From contig MU646344.1 of the NCBI GenBank assembly GCA_026770585.1, forward strand, positions 139,502 through 150,613: 11,112 nt of DNA. The letters are read 5' to 3'. Shown here piece by piece: positions 6,090-11,017 of this stretch; position 1 is the first letter of the stretch, and the number at the start of each line of letters is the position of its first letter. The DNA is from Baffinella frigidus (Eukaryota; Cryptophyceae; Cryptomonadales; Baffinellaceae). A model generated the notes under the pieces. The model searched no databases, had not been told where the DNA came from, and was given only the letters and a program-made list of their open reading frames with translations. The position numbers and the translations under genes are program-made.

Positions 6090-6669
6090 GACGCTCAGGA
6101 GGTGCCTCCACGCAAGGAGGCCTTGCCACGCCAGAGTGCAGGAGGGTGTTGAATTTTTTAAAAACCTTTCTGATAAGGTTCTTTGACTTTTGAAAATCAC
6201 TGCCTTGGGGGGAAATTGACTTTTGGCAACCCCTTCCGAGAATCTGGCGTGGTGCCTTCTCGCGTGTTTCTCGCGAGCCACGCCAGGTTATACGTCGGAT
6301 TTTCATTTTACTACACCATCTACGGGTAAAGTTGATTCTCACCAGGGAAACACGCCAAAAGTTTTGGGAATTGGAGCCCTTCGTGGGCGCTACAATGATT
6401 TTTTTGTTCCACGAAACACTTTTAGAGCGAAACGTTGCGTGTGAAATTCCCACTTGTGACATGGCGTGGTTGGCCAATCACCGTGTGCTCCCCGGCAGTT
6501 CACTCCTATCCAGGATGTTTTAACTGAAGTCAACAAAGCTGATTCTCGGTAGTAACCTGCCATTTCGTTTAGATGGACCTGCTCTGGGAGTAGGCATTTG
6601 ACTTAAGGCGCTGGCTTTCAGGGGGAGTTGACTTAGGCGAAATGTTATGGCTCCCCGGCAGTGCAGCAG
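6090..6669 (+). CDS. Small exon apparently split by two or three foldback insertions
   Basis: After an acceptor CCTCACCAG the frame reads DAQEVPPRKEA up to the target duplication GCCTT at 6120-6124. Skipping element G (6125-6253) and one GCCTT gives a seamless DAQEVPPRKEAFSRVSRE (18 codons) ending at 6277. Element F then intervenes (6278-6469). Beyond it, TTGGCCAATCACC... up to GGCAGT at 6499 and GCAGCAG|GTGTGT at 6669/6670 may be the rest of the exon, with a third insertion (6500-6649) between. The first 54 nt are reasonably supported. The joins across F and the third insert are speculative, since F shows no target duplication. Confidence 0.42.
6125..6253. mobile_element. Foldback element G, copy 1, inserted within an exon
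   Basis: A 129-bp element with ends GCCACGCCAGA and TCTGGCGTGGT. It is flanked by GCCTT at 6120-6124 and 6254-6258. The interior contains TTTGACTTTTGAAAATCAC and GGAAATTGACTTTTGGC, shared with copy 2 (inverted) at 9858-9985. Confidence 0.85.
6278..6469. mobile_element. Foldback element F
   Basis: A 192-bp segment with ends CCACGCCAGG and CATGGCGTGG, related to the ends of element G. It contains GGGAAACACGCCAAAAG, a motif also in element E. No clear target duplication is visible, so it could also be a remnant. Confidence 0.6.
6487..6662. mobile_element. Insert bounded by a 13-bp direct repeat
   Basis: GCTCCCCGGCAGT occurs at 6487-6499 and 6650-6662. The 150 bp between carry AAGTCAAC on the left and GTTGACTTA on the right as weak inverted ends. 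GGGGGAGTTGACTTA near the right end recurs at 10307-10321. Confidence 0.6.
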
Positions 6670-6695
6670 GTGTGTGCCGGGATACCCTCCTCGGC

Positions 6696-6833
6696 CCACC
6701 AACCCTCACAACTTGGGCAAATCGAAAAAGCCAAAAACACCAAACCCCCTTGGAGGCCGTCGGAATCCGACGGCCTTCAAGGGGATTTTTGGAGCCATTT
6801 TTCCCGATTTGCCCCGACTGTGAGGGTTGGTGG
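6696..6833. mobile_element. CCACCAACCC MITE, copy 5 (subfamily a)
   Basis: 138 bp, nearly identical to copy 1, with complete ends CCACCAACCC and GGGTTGGTGG. It lies 26 bp after a donor-like GCAGCAG|GTGTGT at 6669/6670. No obvious target duplication is seen. Confidence 0.94.
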
Positions 6834-6990
6834 GAAGTTCGTGCGAGTGGGCCCTGAGAGGGCGCTGAGAGGGCTCTGAGAGGCTGGATGGTCGCTGGGT
6901 GGTTGGTCACTCACGACGTCTCGAGGTGTCCGCGTCATTTTGCAGCGGGCGTTGGCCCTGTCTGTGTCCGTTTTCCGTGTCCTTTTTTAG

Positions 6991-7298
6991 CGAGTTTGGC
7001 GAGTTTGACCCTTCTTGTGGAGGAGCAGATCTCATAGGGAAACGGTTTTAATTAAAAACTTTCTGGTAACGAAATTTACTACACATAACGAGTTCTACTA
7101 GTAATATTAAAGCATTCGTGTGGTAATTTTCATTGAACCAATTTTTTTAATTTGAAACCGTTTCCCCATAAGATCCGGGAGCAGCAAGACGCGGCGCACG
7201 CAAAGTGCGAAGCTCTCCAGCGGGACGTGGGCGCGGCGAATCGGCTCCTCGAGAAACATCGCAAGGTTGCCGAGGACATGGATGCCCGCCTCGACCAG
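6991..7298 (+). CDS. Coiled-coil exon interrupted by a foldback
   Basis: Unidentified, but a strong coiled-coil candidate. A pyrimidine-rich acceptor (CCTTTTTTAG) precedes 6991. Two bases complete a codon, then SLASLTLLVEEQI is read to 7031. The foldback at 7032-7170 and one AGATC copy must be skipped. The frame then continues REQQDAAHAKCEALQRDVGA, ANRLLEKHRKVAEDMDARLD and Q, ending at CAG|GTCCAC (7298/7299) in phase 0. The join gives VEEQ-IREQQ with no lost or added base. The last 19 residues recur in two further copies at 7478-7532 and 7927-7968. A canonical alternative would begin the exon at 7173 after ATAAG, giving a 42-codon phase-0 exon. That would leave 6991-7031 unexplained. Confidence 0.62.
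7032..7170. mobile_element. Foldback element O, inserted within an exon
   Basis: A 139-bp AT-rich element. The left end TCATAGGGAAACGGTTTTAA pairs with a right end finishing AAACCGTTTCCCCATA. It is flanked by AGATC at 7027-7031 and 7171-7175. Its base composition is sharply lower in GC than the exon on either side. Confidence 0.85.
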
Positions 7299-7309
7299 GT
7301 CCACACTCC

Positions 7310-7486
7310 CCACTCGAGAATGCTAGAGGGGCCTATTTAAACCCGATGTGCTTTTAAAAGTGGGTATGTGTGTAGTAACTTTCGTTGATTGGTCACGTTA
7401 CTAGCCATATATTGGCCAGTCACGAGGTTGGAACACCTTATCCTGGTGCAAATATTTACAACCCCACATGTAAAAAGGCTCCTCGA
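7310..7486. mobile_element. Foldback element D, copy 1, right end replaced
   Basis: It starts CCACTCGAGAATGCTAGAGG, 12 bp after the donor at 7299. It is collinear with copy 2 (8271-8457) through CCTATTTAAACCCGATGTGC and TTTACAACCCC. At the right, the expected AGCATTCTCGAGTGG end is missing. The sequence passes from AAAAAGGCTCCTC straight into exon sequence GAGACGCATCGC. Confidence 0.8.
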
Positions 7487-7532
7487 GACGCATCGCAAGG
7501 TCGCCGAGGACATAGACGCCTTGCTCGACCAG
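7478..7532 (+). CDS. Second copy of the LLE-HRKVAED coiled-coil exon segment
   Basis: Reads LLETHRKVAEDIDALLDQ and ends at CAG|GTCCAG, paralogous to LLEKHRKVAEDMDARLDQ at 7245-7298. An acceptor-like AAAAAG precedes it, but this lies in element D. It may be an exon in its own right or a duplicated fragment. The frame stays open beyond the donor as VQTPSPLFAAPGRRGRTT. Confidence 0.5.
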
Positions 7533-7597
7533 GTCCAGACGCCCTCCCCTCTCTTCGCCGCGCCTGGGCGCCGCGGCCGAACCACGTGTATCAGTGA

Positions 7598-7744
7598 CCA
7601 ACCCTCACGGCGTGGGCAAATCGACGGTTTTCGATTTCCCGATGTCAAGGGGAATGGGAGCCGTTGAAGTCGGATCCCGACGTCAACCCCCTTGAAATCC
7701 CGAATCGAAAATCGTCGATTTGCCCAAGCCGTGAGGGTTGGTGG
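7598..7744. mobile_element. CCACCAACCC MITE, copy 6 (subfamily b)
   Basis: 147 bp. The left end is shortened to CCAACCCTCACGG; the right end is complete, GTGAGGGTTGGTGG. CAGTGA at 7592-7597 and 7745-7750 is the best target duplication seen for this family. It is closest to copy 3. Confidence 0.93.
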
Positions 7745-7764
7745 CAGTGACCAACCACCCAGCG

Positions 7765-7920
7765 CCATGGATGATCGAGATGGATGCGCTCCTCGATCTG
7801 GTCTCGTAGACGCCCTCCCCTCTCTGCCTCTCTGCCTGCAAACTCGCCCTGTTTTAGGTCCAACCTCATCCTGTTTTAGCTCCGGCTGGGCGGCGTGGCC
7901 GAGCCACGTGTATTACGTGT
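7765..7920 (+). pseudogene. Degenerate third copy of the repeated gene module
   Basis: ATCGAGATGGATGCGCTCCTCGATCTGGTCTCG and then GACGCCCTCCCCTCTC align with the exon copy at 7478-7560, but an in-frame stop (TAG) follows. It continues to GGCTGGGCGGCGTGGCCGAG and CCACGTGTATTACGTG, matching GGGCGCCGCGGCCGAACCAC-type sequence at 7566 and 8628. It includes a GTTTTAG-rich insert absent from the other copies. Confidence 0.5.
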
Positions 7921-7926
7921 TACAAG

Positions 7927-7968
7927 CATCGCAAGGTTGCCGAGGACTTGGATGCCCGCCTCGAGCGT
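7927..7968 (+). CDS. Fourth copy of the HRKVAED exon segment
   Basis: After TTACAAG, 14 codons read HRKVAEDLDARLER before a GTCCAC donor-like site in place of CAG|GTCCAC. It is paralogous to 7257-7298. Whether it is expressed or only a duplicated fragment cannot be told. Confidence 0.4.
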
Positions 7969-8071
7969 GTCCACTCTCCCCATATCCACTGTTACTTCTT
8001 AAGTTAACAGAGGTTCCACTTTTGCTTTGAGACGTCCCACTCTCGACTTTTGTCTCGGTGCGCAGCGCTCT

Positions 8072-8263
8072 AAATGGGCTCCGCGCGGGAAAAATCGAGG
8101 GCAGATCAGCATCACATTTTTCATTTTTTTGCCTTTTTGTGTCATCTGATGGGTGGGAGATGCTATTTTGAGATAAAAATCATGCCTAAGATAGCATAAA
8201 AGTCTAATTTTGGGAAAATTCCTGATTTCCTGACCTGACCTAGATTCCGCGCGAAGCCCATTT
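8072..8263. mobile_element. Foldback element M
   Basis: A 192-bp AT-rich element with imperfect ends AAATGGGCTCCGCGCGGGA and TTCCGCGCGAAGCCCATTT. An inner pair ATGCTATTTT and AGATAGCAT is also visible. It abuts element D copy 2. Confidence 0.75.
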
Positions 8264-8270
8264 CGACAAT

Positions 8271-8457
8271 ACGAGAATGCTAGAGGGGCCTATTTAAACC
8301 CGATGTGCTTTTAAAAGTGGGTATTTGTGTAGTAACTTTGGTCGATTGGTCACGTAACTCGGCAAAATTAGCACAGTCGCGAGGTTAGAATATCCTATCC
8401 TGGTACAAATGTTTACAACCCCGCATGTAAATAGGTTCCTCCAGCATTCTCGAGTGG
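8271..8457. mobile_element. Foldback element D, copy 2
   Basis: The left end ACGAGAATGCTAGAGGGGCC pairs with GGTTCCTCCAGCATTCTCG and then AGTGG. It is collinear with copy 1 at 7310-7486 with scattered substitutions and one replaced stretch around 8360-8385. Confidence 0.85.
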
Positions 8458-8660
8458 CCCTCCCCTCCACCGGCCACCCGAAGTGACCCAGATCGGGATT
8501 ATCACCCTGTAGTCAATTTCACAGGAGGTACACGCTCAGAGTGTTCCTCTGGGGGGGGGGGAGGTAGTGAACTCCGCCCGGATCTGGTTCACTTGAGGTG
8601 GCTGGTGGCGCTCTTCGGCGCGGCTGGGCGCCGCGGCCGAACCACGTGGATGACGTGTGG
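8450..8660 (+). pseudogene. Fifth copy of the repeated gene module, split by a foldback
   Basis: GGCCCTCCCCT before the foldback at 8467-8608 and CTCTTCGGCGCGGCTGGGCG after it match the uninterrupted GCCCTCCCCTCTCTTCGCCG at 7543-7562. The match continues through CCGCGGCCGAACCACGTG. The upstream helix-coding part is not present here. Confidence 0.5.
8467..8608. mobile_element. Foldback element N
   Basis: A 142-bp element. The left arm CCACCGGCCACCCGAAGTGA pairs with TCACTTGAGGTGGCTGGTGG, and CAGATCGGG pairs with CCCGGATCTG. A run of ten or more G lies inside. The paralogous site at 7543-7562 lacks it. Confidence 0.82.
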
Positions 8661-8715
8661 AGGGCTCTCTAGCCATGTCTCAGAAAATTTGGGCTTGCCA
8701 ATTTGCTGCGCCTGG

Positions 8716-8917
8716 CCACACGAGGCTATCCATGCAAACAGATTCATAAGTCAACTATTGGTTTATTGCCCAGGAAACACGCCAAAAGTCAGCAATTGGT
8801 CACGTGTCGCGCCGCTGAGCGGCGCGACTTGTGCAAAGTTTCGAGTAATTCACCTGAAAATTACTACACACGTTTATAATCGACATTTATTATGTTCGCA
8901 TTGATAGCCTCGCGTGG
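8716..8917. mobile_element. Foldback element E, copy 1
   Basis: A 202-bp element with left end CCACACGAGGCTATCCATGC and right end GATAGCCTCGCGTGG. It has a GC-rich central hairpin (8806-8828, 11-bp perfect stem with one unpaired base). The left arm contains TTTATTGCCCAGGAAACACG, shared in inverted orientation with copy 2. Confidence 0.85.
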
Positions 8918-8933
8918 GGGGCTCTTTTCTGCT

Positions 8934-8978
8934 TCAAGATTGACGGGTGTGTACCGCACACCCAGCATGTCAACTTGA
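8934..8978. repeat. Short foldback
   Basis: TCAAGATTGAC and GTCAACTTGA flank a GGGTGTG/CACACCC stem (8945-8951 with 8957-8963) with a 5-nt loop. Confidence 0.8.
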
Positions 8979-9002
8979 GAATAGTCGGTCGAACCGAGTG
9001 AG

Positions 9003-9194
9003 GCAGAGCTAGACTCCCTGTTCCTCAGGCGTGGTGTGCCTCTACAGGGGTACCTCGTTCATAAGAAACCGCACCCCCCTAGGACCCTACAGTAGAACCA
9101 TGCCTAGGGTCCTATGGTGGTCCTAAGCGCGGGAGCGGTTTCTTATGAGCGAGGTACCCCTCTACACGCTGCAGAGAAGGACACTGCAGATCAG
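9003..9194 (+). CDS. Short helical exon interrupted by a foldback
   Basis: With the foldback at 9047-9160 and one TCTACA copy skipped, the sequence reads AELDSLFLRRGVPLHAAEKD then TADQ, and ends at CAG|GTGTTG (9194/9195) in phase 0. GAGTGAG just upstream is a plausible phase-0 acceptor; GGCAGAG, two codons later, is an alternative. Retained, the element would add 120 bp but also several stops. The peptide is short and matches no family. The argument rests on the exact restoration of frame at the duplication and on the shared exon pattern. Confidence 0.5.
9047..9160. mobile_element. Foldback element C, inserted within an exon
   Basis: A 114-bp element with 11-bp perfect ends (GGGGTACCTCG and complement). 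Further pairing is by TCATAAGAAACCGC and GCGGTTTCTTATGA. It is flanked by TCTACA at 9041-9046 and 9161-9166. The core CCTAGGACCCTACAGTAG resembles elements A, B and J. Confidence 0.92.
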
Positions 9195-9379
9195 GTGTTG
9201 CGAAGTGAGACCATTCTCTACTGCAAACTGGCAGTCTGCGTTATTCAAAAAAGCTGTCGAGTTCCCGCACCTGAAGGCTCCAATTTCCACAAATTAAGCT
9301 CCCGCGCCCGGAAGCCCAGAGGTGGAGGGGTCTTAAATTCCATTACGTACCTCAACCACTGAAACTCGTGGTTTTCACA
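9195..9379. other. Non-coding stretch with one outer inverted-repeat arm
   Basis: No exon is supported. CCGCGCCCGGAAGC near 9301-9316 with GGGGTCTTAA and ACGTACCT pairs with AGGTACGT, TCTTAAGATCCC and GCCTCCGGGCGCGG on the far side (9739-9812). This suggests an old large foldback into which elements A copy 2 and I were inserted. Confidence 0.55.
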
Positions 9380-9538
9380 GGCCAACGTCCTGAAAACCGG
9401 GTAGTTAATCCTACGGTTTTGCCTACGGTAGGCCGTAGGGCCCTAGTGTGGGTCCTACGAAACATTAGGTCCTAGGAGCCCTACGGCCTACAGTAGGCAA
9501 TGCCGTAGGTCCAACTACCCGGTTTTCAGGACGTTGCC
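9380..9538. mobile_element. Foldback element A, copy 2
   Basis: A 159-bp element. The left end GGCCAACGTCCTGAAAACCG pairs with CGGTTTTCAGGACGTTGCC. The interior CCTACGGTAGGCCGTAGGGC and AGGTCCTAGGAGCCCTACGG closely follow copy 1 at 118-283. The terminal bases differ between the two copies more than the interior does. Confidence 0.88.
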
Positions 9539-9543
9539 CTTAG

Positions 9544-9747
9544 TTTAGGTACGTATGATATCGCAACGGTGCTGATCAGGTGCAAAGCGATCTCGGATCT
9601 CCTTTGGCATCCCGTTCACAAAATGGGCGAACAGACGGACAGCAAAACCTCAAATAATTCATCTCTTTATTTTTTTTATAATGCATCGCCTCCTTTTTAG
9701 CAAAGGGGTGTTTTGTTCGAACCGGTGTGATATCATACGTACCTAAA
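9544..9747. mobile_element. Foldback element I
   Basis: A 204-bp segment with perfect 19-bp ends, TTTAGGTACGTATGATATC and complement. It includes a run of T and A-rich sequence (9668-9682) and GATCAGGTGCAAAGCG, resembling the exon end GATCAG|GTG at 9189-9197. Confidence 0.83.
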
Positions 9748-9857
9748 ATACCTGGACAGTTATTTTGGAAAGTCGGTTAGAATCTTAAGATCCCTCAGCC
9801 TCCGGGCGCGGTGTCTGGTAAGCCCTGAATCGATTTCCACCATAAGGCAGACTCCCA

Positions 9858-9985
9858 CCACGCCAGAGTCTTTCGAGGGGTCGCCAAAAGTCAATTCCCC
9901 CTCAAGGCAGTGGTTTTCAAAAGTTGACACTCGTATCATGTCACGGTCCAAAAAAATGAACCCCCTCCTCCAGTCTGGCAGTGCC
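9858..9985. mobile_element. Foldback element G, copy 2 (inverted)
   Basis: CCACGCCAGAGTC at the left and CTCCAGTCTGGCAGTGCC at the right. The reverse complement follows copy 1 at 6125-6253 through AATTGACTTTTGGC and CACTGCCTTGAGGGG. The right end is imperfect. Confidence 0.78.
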
Positions 9986-10057
9986 GTTTGCAGCAGCAAG
10001 AAGCAGACGAACTACTTTAGACGTGACCGGGAGCAATCATAAGTTGACACCCTTGCA

Positions 10058-10081
10058 GAATAGCCCGAGAACGGGCTATTC
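10058..10081. repeat. Perfect hairpin
   Basis: GAATAGCCCG and its complement with an AGAA loop: 10-bp stem, 4-nt loop. It lies between two GTTGAC motifs and is probably the centre of a small foldback. Confidence 0.85.
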
Positions 10082-10216
10082 TTCCAAAAGTTGACCTCGC
10101 GGCACTGGGGAGTTGACTTTTGCGATTGACCACCCTCAGGTCTAGCGTAGGAAGAGGGGGGCTCGTAACCTGGATGCGACCGCGCGCCAAAAGTTGACAC
10201 ATACTCAGCAAGTCAA

Positions 10217-10572
10217 CTGAGACCACGTGGCTGGCAGGTGCGGGGGGCAAAGGACTCGTTCGACAAGCGTAACGTGTACCTCCTTTCTTAAATTGACAGA
10301 TTTGTGGGGGAGTTGACTTATGCAAAATCGCCAGGCCCCCAGTGCAGTTTGACGTGGCCGTTTGCAGCATGCTGCGTGGGGGTATTCCATGCTCGTTCTT
10401 GGAGCCGTTTCCTCGTTCTTGGAGCCGTTTTCTTCCAAAAATTGACTCTTGAATACCATTTTCCCTCTAAAACTTGACTTCTGAATACCCCCCCCTCCAG
10501 CCCTGCGTGGTGCAGCAGCTGAGACCAAGTGGCTTCGCAGGTGCGGGGGGCAAAGGACTCGTTCGACAAGCG
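10217..10572 (+). repeat. About 53-bp direct repeat containing AG|GT, two copies 302 bp apart
   Basis: CTGAGACCACGTGGCTGGCA, then GGTGCGGGGGGCAAAGGACT, then CGTTCGACAAGCG at 10217-10269 recurs with a few changes at 10519-10572. The two AG|GT junctions (10237/10238 and 10540/10541) lie 303 bp apart, a multiple of three. Confidence 0.88.
10392..10430. repeat. 20-bp tandem duplication
   Basis: CTCGTTCTTGGAGCCGTTTC is followed immediately by a second copy lacking only the final base match. Confidence 0.95.
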
Positions 10573-10609
10573 CCTCGGAGACCTCTTCGAGAATTCTTCT
10601 GACAACCAG
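10541..10609 (+). CDS. Short 23-codon phase-0 exon
   Basis: Between acceptor GGCTTCGCAG and donor CAG|GTGCCG the sequence reads VRGAKDSFDKRLGDLFENSS then DNQ, exactly 23 codons. It is charged and helical in character, like the other exon segments. Its first half is duplicated at 10238-10269, where the frame breaks after DSFDKR. Foldback element E copy 2 starts 8 bp after the donor. No family is recognised. Confidence 0.5.
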
Positions 10610-10617
10610 GTGCCGTT

Positions 10618-10798
10618 CCACACGAGGCTATCCATGCGAACAGAAAAAATGAACATTTTAAAATTTGTGGGGAAAAGATCACGTTTCCGTACGGATGTCC
10701 GTACGGAAACATGATCAAATGCTGACTTTTGGCGTGTTTCCTGGGCAATAATCCAATAATTAACTTATGCATCTGTTCGCATGGATAGCGTCGTATGG
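10618..10798. mobile_element. Foldback element E, copy 2
   Basis: A 181-bp element with left end CCACACGAGGCTATCCATGC and right end GGATAGCGTCGTATGG. A central 40-nt hairpin (10677-10716, 19-bp stem with one mismatch) differs completely in sequence from the hairpin of copy 1. The right arm GCGTGTTTCCTGGGCAATAA is the inverted counterpart of the left arm of copy 1. Confidence 0.87.
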
Positions 10799-10811
10799 TT
10801 GTGTCTCCTCT

Positions 10812-10915
10812 GTCCCTTAAGTGGCCAGTAGGCTCATGCGCCCTACCGTAGGGCCCTAGGACCTGCCTGGGACCTCTTGGCGGTCGATGTTGACCCCCTG
10901 GCCACTTAAGGGATA
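10812..10915. mobile_element. Foldback element B, copy 2
   Basis: Ends CCCTTAAGTGGCCAG and CTGGCCACTTAAGGG. The core AGGCTCATGCGCCCTACCGT and GGGCCCTAGGACCTGCCTGG matches the reverse complement of copy 1 at 1069-1172. Confidence 0.87.
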
Positions 10916-10950
10916 GGGTGTTCTCGTGCGTGTCCGCCGTCTGTGGTTCC

Positions 10951-10976
10951 GTGCACTCCGGCCATCTGGAGTGCAC
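10951..10976. repeat. Short hairpin
   Basis: GTGCACTCC and GGAGTGCAC form a 9-bp perfect stem around an 8-nt loop. Confidence 0.85.
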
Positions 10977-11017
10977 GCCATCAACAAGCCACACCCACCG
11001 TGCGCCCCTGAGACCCC

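Larger units (their letters stand above)
9889..10485. repeat. Cluster of GTTGAC / AAAAGTTGACAC motifs
   Basis: At least ten occurrences of AAAGTTGAC, AGTTGACTT or close variants in both orientations. Examples are AAAAGTTGACAC near 9916 and 10193, GGGGAGTTGACTT near 10108 and GGGGGAGTTGACTTA near 10307. The spacing is irregular. They look like broken ends of one element family, also seen at 6150-6640. Confidence 0.7.

Noticed and set aside
6028-6477. Minus-strand frame covering the minisatellite and elements G and F
   Set aside because: It is composed entirely of repeat sequence.
6838-6885. Repeats of GAGAGGGC as a regulatory array
   Set aside because: Only three loose copies of GCGCTGAGAGGG-type sequence, with no other support.
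9047-9160. Splicing element C by GT and AG inside its own ends (GGG|GTACC to GCGAG|GTACC)
   Set aside because: These sites exist, but would leave 16 extra bases and break the frame, whereas exact removal restores it. Kept only as an alternative.
10058-10081. Rho-independent terminator
   Set aside because: The stem is perfect, but there is no T tract and no gene end; the genome has introns.
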